A stretch of DNA of 64,000 nt from NCBI GenBank assembly GCA_016648135.1, contig JADDOH010002329.1:248001-312000 (forward strand), written 5' to 3'. A program made the translations under genes and the position numbers. A model generated the notes under the pieces. It made no database searches. It had not been told where the DNA came from and saw only the letters and a list, made by a program, of their open reading frames with translations. Source of the stretch: Agrypnia vestita. Lineage: Eukaryota > Arthropoda > Insecta > Trichoptera > Phryganeidae. Of this stretch, positions 43,412 to 54,223 are shown piece by piece (within the stretch, counting starts at the first letter, position 1; every line of letters begins with the position of its first letter).

Positions 43412-43700
43412 GCAGTCATTGAAACTCTTATCCCTTTTCATCCCCTGTATAATCGGGTCGGGGGACTACCGCTTGTACAGAAATCTTTCACCGTGCGCTG
43501 TGTCGATTATGTAGGGCCACTGGTAGTTCAATTTTTTTTCCATTTGTCTTTTCCATGTAGGCCTGTGTTATCTTACAGTCTTTGCAGATGACATTGTCTA
43601 GTTTCCTCTTAGCTTGTCAAGTAAAAGAGCTTGCAAGAGGGTGATATTTTATCTACTAGTAAATTTTAGTTCGATTGTAATAGTTATTGGGAGCTGATTA
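43412..43700. other. Sequence 3' of SINE head, moderately GC-richer
   Basis: 43430-43590 may be the body of the SINE copy, read on the minus strand, but the 3397-3471 copy does not share it, so this is unproven. Confidence 0.3.
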
Positions 43701-43806
43701 TTTGTTATTTGGCGAGTAATCACTGATACAAAAGATTAAGGATTCAACAGTTGAATCTTAAATACCAAGACGCAATAACGACTGTAACGGTTTAGCCCAT
43801 CCCTAA
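43700..43806 (-). mobile_element. hAT-like terminus
   Basis: On the minus strand TAGGGATGGGCTAAACCG (from 43806) matches the TAGGGATGGGC style of many hAT ends. A perfect small palindrome, GATTCAAC-A-GTTGAATC, lies at 43741-43757. The other end is not found. Confidence 0.35.
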
Positions 43807-44258
43807 TGTATTGTAGATATAATCCAACCTTATCATAGCTCTTCGCTTTATTTTTTCTTCTATATTATTTTTTAACATGCCAGAGAATACAAAAACTTGT
43901 TTGAAACGTGTTTCACTATCTCCATTAAGAGCAAAATAGTCTCGAATACTGAATACCTAAGTAATTAAATAAATCTTACGCATTATTTATAACAAAATAT
44001 CTGTTATTACGCTTATCAAAAGAACTCGTAAAGGCCCGTGTCCATGGAAAACAAATTTAAGAGATTTGAGACACTCTGAGGCAGGTATTTTGCTCCCATG
44101 AGATTATTTGGAGACAATTCTCGGCTTTCAATCGTATCCCCGTATACACACATTTTCTCGAAGATTTTTCATACCGCGTTTTACTTCACGATGTCGGTAC
44201 GTCAAATGTAAAATGTCATTCCATCATCATATTTAACTAATCTCAAAATGTATCAATT

Positions 44259-44321
<63 letters not shown>

Positions 44322-44860
44322 TAAATTAAAATCTTAATTCGTGTACGCACTTGGTATTGAAATCAAATTCATCTAAATCTGTGAGACATATCTCATCATG
44401 TCTTATTCCGCGGACTTGACTGGACTGTCCTTAACACAATAAATAAAACTCCTTGACTAAGGGCATTCTTTCGCGAAGGATTTCTCCGTAGTTTGCCGTA
44501 GCATTCTACAACATTACAATTTATTTTAAAATTGGGGTCAATCCTCTAAAAGCTTTCCACTTCTATATCTTATTTCAATTTTTTCCCGTATTAGGAAAGA
44601 GCCGTAAAGTGGAACGCCATAAAGTGTATCTGTAATATTTATCCGTCAAAAACAACGTACTTTTATTATATATTTCAGCCGCCATATAAGGCTGTGCAAA
44701 CAGCGCTTTCTAGAGTAGCGTAGCGTCTTGATAACTTAATGATGGACTAATTAATCAATTAATAAAGATCCATAGATTTCTCTTGTATAGTGTATTCGAA
44801 TATATGAAAGGAACTGATTTAGAATACAAATACAACTTTAAAAATTTTGATAATGTGTGG
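43807..44860. repeat. AT-rich with (TA)n tracts at 44258-44319
   Basis: Two adjacent TA microsatellites with an intervening TTAT. No gene recognised on either side. Confidence 0.6.
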
Positions 44861-44869
44861 ATGATCTTA

Positions 44870-44970
44870 CAGTGGAATCAGTCATAAGCCCTTGGACTTT
44901 CATACGTTTCCCATATAAATAGCTTCGTCTCTGTGAGATTTTTATAATTTATCTTAAGTTTTTTTTATTT
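44870..44970 (-). mobile_element. Family A right terminal repeat, decayed
   Basis: CATAAGCCCTTGGACTTTCA then AAATAGCTTCGTCTCTGTGA matches the right arm. Only about 100 bp are kept. Confidence 0.6.
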
Positions 44971-45555
44971 TCAGAATCTAGTTGAGTAATTATATCAAAT
45001 ATATTTTTTCACAGAAATTGTCCTATTTACATCCATTTCACTGGTAAAACAAATTAAAGAAAGCAAATTATAGATGCCTAATTTATGTAATACATATTAT
45101 ACGAAAATTGTATTTATGTAATCAAATCAATTAAATACCAATTCACATACATACATACGCAAACAATTGATTATTATTTACTTCTCAGCACAGTAGTTTT
45201 CGCCACTCACATTTGTCGCCACATTAATGGTCAGTATTAGGAGCAATAGCATAAAAAGCATGTAATATCCATGATATTTGATTCTTCATACAAAACTTCG
45301 AGTTATGGCTCCACCAATTCATCATTGCATATTTTCCTATATGGCTCAAATAAAATTTCACGCATGAAGGATTCGTCTATATCCCTCCTACCTGTGTCGT
45401 TTATTGAGAAATATTCCTGTACAGTCAATGGGCATCCTATATTGAATAGGATTGTCAGCAAGGAGTCACATTGTCTTAACCCAGTGTATGAAACTGCTGG
45501 TCAGATCATTTCGCACTATTCTTTCTACTGTTAAACGTCATTTCAAATTTGATAA
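44971..45555. other. No feature recognised
   Basis: The plus ORF 45271-45534 (87 aa) has no domain I can identify and lies just outside the PLE insertion. Confidence 0.4.
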
Positions 45556-45556
45556 T

Positions 45557-46024
45557 AATTGTAGATGACTTCTTCTTCAAATGTAGCAAATTTATTTTGT
45601 GGTAACATAATTATAATTGATATAAATTAACTTTGTTTAAACCACTTATTTATTGAAAAAAATCAACATGCTTCGAAGCCCACGGCTTCTTCGCCAGGAA
45701 AGAAAAATTATATTTAAAAATCGAAGTATAGATAAAAATATTAAAAAGTTATATACGGAAAATGATAATATAAAGTATCTAATTAATATGAAAATAAATT
45801 TAAAAGATAACTATTTGCAAAAAGGACCTGATTATTTATAATATTCAATTTACTATTTACACTCTTTCTTATTTCCAAAATTTCTAATTTATCAAATTGT
45901 GATTCTGTATAATTTGTATGTAAAATTTGTAAACCCTTATTAATATCAAAAGAATGACCCATAGCCAAAAGATGGTTAGAAAATTCAGAATAATTATTAT
46001 ATCAATTATGTCAATTGTAGATGA
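45557..46024 (-). mobile_element. PLE insertion (family P1) with 12-bp target-site duplication
   Basis: AATTGTAGATGA occurs at 45557-45568 and 46013-46024, flanking a 5'-truncated PLE. In minus orientation the insert has a C-terminal coding part, then a pseudo-LTR with a decayed hammerhead (CTGGCGA, stem II AAGCC/GGCTT, GAAG instead of GAAA at about 45671). It ends GTTACCACAAAATAAATTTG, then GAAGAAG at the target site. Confidence 0.9.
45783..46006 (-). pseudogene. PLE GIY-YIG domain C-terminus, partial
   Basis: The minus strand reads SEFSNHLLAMGHSFDINKG, LQILHTNYTESQFDKLEILE, then IRKSVNSKLNIINNQVLF and a stop. This is the 'S-F-HLL-GHSF ... LE-EI ... LN' end of Penelope polyproteins, downstream of the GIY-YIG core. 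The RT domain and the GIY and YIG motifs lie outside the truncated copy. The frame is intact to the stop. The same tail is present at 59040-59163. Confidence 0.85.
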
Positions 46025-46139
46025 ATTTGAAAAATGAAATTATTGCTAAGTGAAATAAGAAGATCTGTGGATACTGAAAATATTGCAACGAAATGTTCTG
46101 AAAATTGGACGTTTTACGTATCACTGGTTGTTTTATTAG

Positions 46140-46400
46140 ATTTTGGATGATTTTACATAAATACCTGCTTGCCTGCGCAGTGTCCGAATCTTCCCATTAA
46201 AATTGACTGAAATTGTGATACTCCCAGAGGCACGCGGCCTCGGCTCGGGCGAATGTTCCAGAACGTACGAAATAAAAAAGCAAATGAAGTAATTTCCGTT
46301 TAATAAACCTTTTGATGGACTGTATCGCTCCATTTTATTTCACCGCTTTCACTTTTATTAATGTTTTGCACGAAAATCTCTCGATTTGTGAAACAAATTT
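46140..46400. other. Moderately GC-rich patch, possible regulatory sequence
   Basis: GAGGCACGCGGCCTCGGCTC at about 46229 and flanking AT-core sites (CCATTAAAATTGAC, TTTAATAAACC) form a unique-looking block without coding signature. Confidence 0.3.
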
Positions 46401-46905
46401 CAGATTCGTATATTTGTACCGGAGCTATATAAATATTATTGCCAACGTATATTTCTACAAAACAAATATTTTTCTGAATACATCCCTACCTACCTCAAAG
46501 GTATGAGACATCATGTCCTTTTTTTAACATCGGCATCATATATTTTATTTTTTGCTGAACAACTGATTGCCAGCAAATACAAAATAAATTAAAAACTTAA
46601 TTTAAGATAACCTGATATATGTACGTTTGTACGTTTCCTTTAAAAATAATATTATATTATACGATGTACGTTGTATAAATACAAAATCAATTAAAAACAA
46701 TATTTAACATGACATCTGTTTGTTTTCATTAATGCTTAATATAATTATATAATGTAGTTTCGCCATTTTTGTCTGTCTTATAAATGATTATTATATTAGC
46801 CTACCTAGTAGTTTTAGAAATTAAGATGTGAAATAAGATGAAAAATCGGTGCACATATAAAAATTAATGTTACTTTGTATACAGATATATTATAGCTTGT
46901 TAGTC
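46401..46905. other. No feature recognised
   Basis: AT-rich, without support for a gene. Confidence 0.4.
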
Positions 46906-47070
46906 ATGAGGCTCGCCTAGTGATCTGATGGTCGGTAGTTCGAGCCCCATCCCAAGACATCATCGAGTTAGTCCGATTCTCATAGCACAAGCGTTTAGCT
47001 TATTTTGAGAATAGTAAGAATATTGATGCGACACGCATTCCGTATTCGCGTCTCTATTTTTATTTTAAAA
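46906..47070 (+). mobile_element. tRNA-related SINE-like sequence
   Basis: GAGGCTCGCCTAGTGATCTG is followed by GGTAGTTCGAGCCCC, a good pol III B box, at A-to-B spacing similar to tRNAs. The downstream body has GATGCGACACGCATTCCG. No tRNA cloverleaf. Confidence 0.45.
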
Positions 47071-47965
47071 AAAATTAAAAAATATATTAAAATGAAAAAT
47101 GAATACGTATTTAATATATATTTATTAAAATTTCTACACATTTCTTTATTTATTTCATTGCTTTATATATACATTTGATAAGGTTTAATTTTTCTATGCC
47201 TGTCTCACTAGAGAGCTCATTATATTATATTACATTATATTATATTATTATTATATTATATTATTATATTATATTATATTAGCTCATTATAGGCGAAGTG
47301 TAAGTTTGTGTTGTAAAAACTAGTAAATGTTCGGGTATACATAAATAAAAACACATTTCTTATATCTCAAATGATTTGTGATGTTTTTAAAATGCATACA
47401 TATAAAACATCGTGTTCAAATTGAAATTGCAAAAGTAATATGATGTTGAAAGAGCAATTTACAAAAATAGTTTTTCTCATCTCCCGTAAAGCAATTAAAT
47501 TGGCACACAGAATCGCGCGCCTCCGAGATACGGACGTAAAATGAACGTAATGTGTAAATACGTTACGTTCATGTATATATATATATACACCTACTATTGC
47601 TGTGAAGGTAATATGCACTCTTGAATACGTAAAATTATTCGTTTTCAAGAATATTGCGCTTAAGAAAATTTTTAATCAACAAATTTGTATTATTTTTGTC
47701 ACCTATAAGTAAAAAGATGAGATTCAATGTCTGATTTTTATTTTTATTGGCACGTCTCCATTCTTGCGATCTTGGGTTTCTGATTCCCAAAGAAGAGATC
47801 ACAAGTCTAAATCATTCTATCTTAAAATTTTCCCAACTTAGTCTACATAGTAGGTATATTATGAAATATTCCGTAAAAATTTCAAATTTTTGTTAATTTC
47901 GTTTAAAATTTCATTTTTTTCTATCTGTACGTCACTTTTTCGAACTGGTGTTTATTTAATATTTA
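47071..47965. repeat. AT-rich with ATTAT/TATTA minisatellite at 47219-47281
   Basis: Imperfect TATTATAT units make up the short array. A small (TA)n lies at 47573-47586. No gene recognised. Confidence 0.55.
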
Positions 47966-49363
47966 TTAAACACCTCAAACTCTTTTTAATAATCAATATC
48001 TTATATTATGGATAAAATCGCTGTTAACTTTGTAAGGATTCAAAACGATCTTCATTAAGAATACTTTGTAAATTAAATACTGTTCTAACTCTACTTGAGT
48101 TTATAAGCACTACTTGAATTTCGAGAGTATAAGTAACTCTCATTGACAGATAAAGATAAAAAAAATTCTATAGAAGAGCCTTGATATCATCATAATTGAA
48201 ACTTTATATCTTCATCTGTTTTAGTTTATAACTTCAAATTAAGATTGGTGAAGAGATATAAAGTTTACATCTTCACCTGTCACTATGTCAAAGCTCTTCT
48301 TTAGAAGAGTTCTATTAAACTAAGGTTTTTGAAGACTAAAAACTAAAGAGCCTTGATATCATGCGCCCATCTTCGCGTTTATACTTTATTTTAGAGGAGC
48401 ACTAGCTGTGCCCGCGCGGCTTCGCACGCGTAGATTTTTAGTACACTGTTTGGATCGTCATAGAACTTTAGCGAACCTTCTAGAACATTCTCCTTCCAGA
48501 ACTTTCGTTCGTTCAGAACAGAACAGAAACAGAATCATTCGATAAATTTCTTGAAAGGAATCTTCTAGACACACCGACACATTCCAACACTCAGTTTAGA
48601 ACCTTATAGAACTTTTGGGAATTTTCTATAACGTTCTCCTTCCAGAAGTTTCTAGAGCGGATTTTTCCGGAACCTTTTAGACTTACCGACACAGTCGGCG
48701 GGCCCATTCTGGAACAATCTGAAGTATTTGCGGCCTTCCCATAACAAAACAATGTGCTAGAATGCACATTTTCGTCATCCACTCCCACCCACGCTCAGCC
48801 ACCCCCACCAAACTCGCACATTTTAAATGGGACACTAAGGGCTATCCACCACTATAACCACCAGGGGGTGGTAGTATCTGGTTGTGAAGAAAACTTGGCG
48901 GTTAGGGAAACACGGGTTTCTTTTTATATATATATATATTGATTAAACACCTCAAACTCTTTTTAATAATCAATATCTTATGTTATTGATAGAATCGCCG
49001 TTAACTTTGTGAGGATTCAAAATGATCTTCATTAAGAATACTTTGTAAATTAAACACTGTTCAACTCTACTTGAGTTTTTAAGCACTACTTGAATTTCGA
49101 GAGTATAAGTAACTCTCATTGACAGATAAAGATAAAAAAAAATTCCTTGATATCATCATAATTGAAACTATATATCTTCATCTGTTTTAGTTAATAACTT
49201 CAGATTAAGATTGGTGAAGATATAAAGTTTACATCTTCACCTGTCACGATATCAAAGCTCTTCTTTAGAAGAGCTCTTTTAAACTAAGGTTTAAAAACTA
49301 AAAACTAAAGAGCCTTGATATCATGTGCCCATCTCCGCGTTTATACTTCATTTTAGAGGAGCA
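47966..49363. repeat. Direct repeat pair (about 0.42 kb each) around a 540-bp element
   Basis: 47966-48401 and 48942-49363 are closely similar along their length (TTAAACACCTCAAACTC, AAGCACTACTTGAATTTCGA, GACAGATAAAGATAAAAAAA, GTTTACATCTTCACCTGTCA, AAAGAGCCTTGATATCATG). The copies could be LTRs of a small LTR-type element (TRIM), though they lack TG...CA ends. Alternatively they are a tandem duplication into which the CTAGCTGTG element inserted. Confidence 0.75.
48402..48941 (-). mobile_element. Helitron-like or retroposon insert starting ACTAGCTGTGCCCGCG
   Basis: On the minus strand it ends CGCGCGGGCACAGCTAG then T, preceded by a possible GC hairpin (CGTGCGAAGCCGCGCG). This is the classical terminus of a very common insect repeat class and is shared with the family H copy at 41292-41616. 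The far end is a (TA)n tract at 48925-48940. Confidence 0.55.
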
Positions 49364-49439
49364 TTAAGTTTTAGAAAATCGATAATTAACAAATCTGTAA
49401 AAATTACCGGATAAATGTATCCCTAGAAGGTGAGACATC

Positions 49440-49740
49440 TGGTTATTGTTTTGCTTGACTGTTAAGGCCCCTCTCACTTTTGTCCGTTTATTGATGTGAC
49501 GTCAATTAAGGCTGTAATTCGGCAACAAAGAGCGCCACGTAATCGAATCCTGCCGGTGGAAATGGTGTCCGGGCACCTCGGACACGCAACGCCGGCGCGG
49601 CGGTTTGCTCAAAACAGGATATTAATGCATTTCCTTGATCAAAGAGCCTTGTAATTAAGGACGTTAATACGATTACCCGGCTTGTTCCAAACCTCGGATT
49701 AGAGTACCGAGACACGAAATATTTTCAAAAAAGGCGTTCA
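49440..49740. promoter_or_regulatory. GC-rich, motif-dense island, candidate enhancer
   Basis: The block combines CpG-rich sequence (GCAACGCCGGCGCGGCGG at about 49587) with well-formed factor-like sites: TGACGTCA (CRE, about 49497), TTGATCAAAG (TCF-like, about 49635), and TTAATTAAG/TGTAATTAAGG homeodomain-type cores (about 49650). The minus ORF 49506-49715 is not protein-like. The sequence complexity is unlike the neighbouring repeats. Confidence 0.4.
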
Positions 49741-50400
49741 TCTCGCGAAACTATTTTAATCGATACGATTGCTATATAAACATATACGCGATACATTATC
49801 GATGCTTTACAGTTTGCTCCAAATTACAAATTCTGAAACTTGAATAACATGATCGAACTCAAATATGTTTTACACATTACACATTTTTTAATTTACATCA
49901 CTGCACTTTAGATAAAATTTCCAAAAAAATAAATAATCTTTTTAATCTGTAATCTTGCCAGAATTACAATTAAAATCTTGATACTGGCCTGAGAAAATTT
50001 AAACATGTACACACATGATTATTTTAATGTTTTGTTATATCCTTTTATTTCATTGATCAGTAAAAAATTTATTTCTAAGTTTACCTATTTTTAAATGTCA
50101 ACATTTTATAAACTTTTTTGGCATTACAGAGTTATCATAGTTGTGTACAGTTTTGAACAATAGTATTATATTAAACAATAATAATAGATCAAAAAGAACA
50201 AAAATAATTAATATAGTTCATTGTTGGGGGCCCAAAAACGTGCCGACAGAGTGCCCCTCAGTTCGATTAATACTATTTGACAAGTCAAGGCCCAATACGT
50301 TTTCACAAAATCTTTTTTATCATGGGTCTTAGCTAAATTTCGTGAATTCCGTAATTTTATTTAGATACTGGAAAAAATATTTTTACGTTTTATAAAGAAT
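49741..50400. other. No feature recognised
   Basis: AT-rich, with an unremarkable ORF at 50141-50332. Confidence 0.4.
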
Positions 50401-50404
50401 TTAG

Positions 50405-50473
50405 AAATATTATAAAAAAACATTTAAAGCCCGGTTAATCCAAAACCTGGGTAATGTGACCCCGGATATTCGG
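50405..50473 (-). mobile_element. pogo/Tigger-like terminal sequence
   Basis: On the minus strand TACAGTAGACTTCCGAATAT is followed by CCGGGGTCAC and GTTTTGGATTAACCGGGC. The CAGTAGACTC-C-x-AAT-CCGG pattern behind a TA is the terminal repeat of pogo/Tigger transposons. The rest of the element is not seen. Confidence 0.5.
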
Positions 50474-51160
50474 AAGTCTACTGTATTGTATTCACAAATT
50501 GGTTTCTGTTCATTAGCAAAATTTACAAATCAGCTCATAAAGGTATTTTGAATATATTTATTCCATACCTACTGTAGTTCTGTGATTATGATTCTCTAAT
50601 CATAAAATGATTCATACATTATTTTTGTTTAATATGTTTTACATTTTTTTTGTTTATCTTTAAATTTATATACGCATTTTTAATTCATTTTTAATTATTG
50701 TTAATCAATAATATAAAGATGTGTTGAGGACACCATCTATGTGTGCATTTATGGCAAATATTTTCTGCATAAAAAAGTACTGTCCTATTGGTTTGGTTTT
50801 TTCACGAGAAACAAATTCATATTACCTGACTCGTACCTTTATAAAGTATTTTTCCCGAAGCTTTTGATACTCGCGGCCCTTTGACGTGTTTGATCATTTA
50901 AATCTGTAGTCCTGCAATCAGTAAATCCATAGATAGCTTTTATGCGCACAATATTACGTGTTCATTTGGTCTCGCGAAGTGATTGTTTGTGCTATTTATT
51001 AAGAGTTAAGACTCAAGCCGGGAGACCACCATTTTTTTTTCATATTTTTATAGCATCAACTTTTAGCTTAATTGGAAAATAAACACGTAGAATATTGACG
51101 TGTCAATTATATTATGCACGCAACTATATATTTTTTTTTAATTTTCAAAGATAGCAAACA
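50474..51160. other. No feature recognised
   Basis: AT-rich. Confidence 0.4.
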
Positions 51161-51165
51161 AAAAT

Positions 51166-51304
51166 AGCTCGAATATAGAGTCAATACTTAAATGATTTAA
51201 AGGTTAAGGTATGCTTTAAAAGTTGTATTTTTGTAGTGCAAATTACGATTTAAAAGCATACTTTAACGTTTAAATTACTAAGTGTTGTCTCTTTATTTGG
51301 GCCT
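51166..51304. mobile_element. Family D hairpin MITE, copy 2
   Basis: AGAGTCAATACTTAAATG and TTTAAAGGTTAAGGTATGC form the left arm, mirrored by GCATACTTTAACG and TGTTGTCTCTTTATTTGGGC. More diverged than the copy at 9631-9768. Confidence 0.7.
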
Positions 51305-52400
51305 ATGTGGCTCAACATAATAATTTAAATAAGATTATATAATTTATTTTTTGCCACTTTGTTGATATAATATACAATGTCTACCGGTTTCTGTTGCCTA
51401 AGTAGCATAAATACATACATTTACATTACTTAGATATCACAATATCAATGTCCCCCAATTTAAATTCAGAAATTGTTTCTTGGTGTTTGTTTATATCTAA
51501 AATCGATTGTTATTTTTGTAATTCAACGATTAATCCATTCCCATGAATAAAATCATATTGGTATATTATACACTGATGGGGCTGTATAGAATAATTGTAA
51601 TATTGCTTTAAGAATGTTATAAATCATATAAAGAGAGAAAAAGCATATCAGAAGAGGACAGAAGAGAGAATATCCGCTACGAGACTGGGGAAGAGGGTCG
51701 TGATTATATTGGGATAGTGGGAAAAACTTTCAATTGGAAGTATTAGATAAGTTTATTTGATTGTATTTGATTTTTATTATTTATTTATTGCTTCTAAATT
51801 ATTAAGGCGCAAGCCTGTACCATTTTTATGTAAATATTTTACAATAAATTAATTGAAACGCATGCCACCTTCATTATTTTCAACAATGTATTATTTAACC
51901 CCCATTTTTGCCCTTACCATTATCTTCGTTGCTTGACTCTTCTCGTAAATTTTTTTAGAACTCACAATTAATGAATTTATAAAAAATTAACGCATAAAAA
52001 ACACAAAATCACGTGAAAATTCAAGGGTGGCACGCGGTGTCGTGACACACTTCGTATTCCAAAGAAAGGTCACACACCAAAAAAAAAAATCGCATCCAAA
52101 CAGGACTATATCATTCCAAAGTGGATGTATTCTGAGGTACCTACTGCAGTACTTGTGTTTTAATAGTATAAAACGACTTATATGATGATATGATAGCGTT
52201 TTTTATGCATCTTTTTAAATCATATATATTTTCACAACAATAGTGATGAATATTATATTTTGAGCATATATTCTTTATCAGCCATTCATATATAAATCAA
52301 TATGCAATAGTATTTCATTTTATTCAATTTATTTCGCTCTTTGCCGTTATATTTCATTGCTTTTGTATTTCCTGCGCCTGCCATAAACACATATTTTTTT
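51305..52400. other. 1.1 kb AT-rich sequence, nothing recognised
   Basis: No supported feature. Confidence 0.4.
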
Positions 52401-52404
52401 AATT

Positions 52405-52870
52405 AAGGATATATTATAGATAGAAGTCTCATAGAGACGCAGCTATTTATATATGAGAAAAGCGGATGGAAGTCTCTTATACGATGGCTCAGGGCTTACA
52501 ACCTATATGAGCTGGCTTAAGTGATCACTCTACACAATGCAACGTTCACCAATTCCATCATAATAACATCATAACATTTTTTAAATTCTATATATGTTTC
52601 AAATCAAGAACATTTCATATATTGCACTAGTATCTGCTAGAGACATATGTTGTTTTTTTTTCATGAACAAGTTAGTATACAAAGATTTAAGCCAGATCAT
52701 ATAGGTTGTAAGCCCCGAGCTATCATCAAAGAGACTTCCATCCACTTTTCTCATGTATAAATAGCTTCGTCCCTGTGAGACTTCTATAATTTATCCTTAA
52801 TTAATTAATCATCCCTCTGGGGAGCAAATCCAGTAACTGCGTTCTTAGAACATACTTTCATATAAACATA
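52405..52870. mobile_element. Family A foldback element, most complete copy
   Basis: The left terminal repeat 52405-52515 (AGTCTCATAGAGACGCAGC, GAGAAAAGCGGATGGAAGTC, GGGCTTACAACCTATATGAG) is mirrored by 52686-52800 (TATAGGTTGTAAGCCCCGAG, GACTTCCATCCACTTTTCTC, AGCTTCGTCCCTGTGAGACT). The whole is bounded by TTAATTAAGGA and TCCTTAATTAA. The interior has no ORF. A conserved trailer (CATCCCTCTGG, GTTCTTAGAACATA) follows to 52870 and also accompanies other copies. Confidence 0.85.
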
Positions 52871-53190
52871 TTTTTTTATTTTCACAGCTATAATCATCGC
52901 TTCATTGAGATCTATTTATATTTAAATGCAATCTAAATGCAGTTATTTTATATCAAAGATGTTCTTTGATCTTCTTCAAATATTTTGTACATACGTGCAT
53001 ACCTTGCAGGCATTTATTTATATCAAAATGCAAGTGTTCAAAGCGGTAATTTTCCAATTCACTCTCCGCTAATTAGATTGAGAGTTGCGCTTCACTTCGT
53101 GTAAATGGGAGCGGATGGTAAATCATTTTTCTCACCGGATACATATTTTGACAGTTTCAATATTAACTTCCATCTGAATAGGTGGGTCTA
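52871..53190. other. No feature recognised
   Basis: AT-rich. Confidence 0.35.
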
Positions 53191-53192
53191 CA

Positions 53193-53500
53193 TTAACCCT
53201 TGTGCTACTATCCGGGTACCTGGGTGCCCGTTTTCAATTTCAAGATAAAATAATAGTATTCATAAAAGCCAGATGTTTTTGTCCGTTTGGATCCCCACTA
53301 TTTAAATTATTTGAAAGGGACGGAAACAAAGGAAAGACAGACATTGCTATGAGAAGTAGTGATCTTCTAAGAAAGCTATTTGACCATAACAACAAAATAA
53401 TGTATGGGGGAACGTCTATCCAGGTTGAGTGGCCGGGTACCTTGGGTAGTAACAATGAAGTATGAGGAACTTCGGGTAGTAACATAACGGTTATGGGCAA
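53193..53500 (+). mobile_element. piggyBac-like 5' end (tentative)
   Basis: TTAACCCTTGTGCTACTATC then CGGGTACC at 53193 has the TTAA-CCC start of piggyBac elements. Open reading on plus (53202-53465) and minus (53240-53500) has no recognised transposase motif. GGGTAGTAACA recurs twice at 53443 and 53473. The matching right end is not visible. Confidence 0.35.
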
Positions 53501-53970
53501 TAATCCAATTGCATTTGAACCGCAATTTATTCATAGTATTTTATCTAAACACCTTAGACGCGCTCCGCTGTGTACCAATTTGTAAACATTAAGGGGAGAA
53601 AAAAATATTTTTAAGAAATTCTTCTTATCGTGCTGAAAGCAGAGAGAAAAACACATCTTAAGACATCACAAATGTCTCACACTAAAATACTGACTATTTG
53701 TCTCCATTACAGCAACAACATAAATAGGTATAACGCGTTTTGTGAAATTTCTAAGCTAATTTTTCTTGTTGTAATTCGTAATAATATAAAAATATTGTTA
53801 TATTGTTAGTTGCCTCTGAGGATAATGAGTGTCTCCATTGAAAGCTCTTAGGCTTAAATATTATTTCTCATATAGCGGATTAAAGCTTAGTTAAATTTTA
53901 AACATAAAATTTCAATTAAATTGTTTTAAATTTTAAAAACACTATTTTATAATTATTTTTTTATTAAATG
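53501..53970. other. No feature recognised
   Basis: AT-rich. Confidence 0.35.
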
Positions 53971-54223
53971 TACAATCTGCAATACCAAAAAATTTTTTTT
54001 AATGTTTTGAATGCAGTCACCGAGGATTACTAATTTAAAAATTACCTACTGAATTCTAGATATTATACATAATATATTTTCTATACCTTTCAAAAACGTG
54101 TTTTCTATAAATTTATAGGCTATCACCTAAAAAATTTCGATTTCAGCACACTATGAATTAGTAATTCTCGATGACTGCATTTATTTATTTTTTTGTATAT
54201 TGCTGCCTTTGCTCTTATACCCC
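53971..54223. mobile_element. Family B hairpin MITE, copy 2
   Basis: The left arm, with ATGCAGTCACCGAGGATTAC, is mirrored by GTAATTCTCGATGACTGCAT; the right end is TATTGCTGCCTTTGCTCTTA then TACCCC. The centre contains CATTTATAGGC-like sequence. Confidence 0.75.

Noticed and set aside
43178..43591. 137-aa plus ORF
   Set aside because: Runs through a family B end and antisense through a SINE head, so it is repeat-derived.
45271..45534. 87-aa plus ORF as a gene
   Set aside because: No recognisable motif and no coding context; probably chance.
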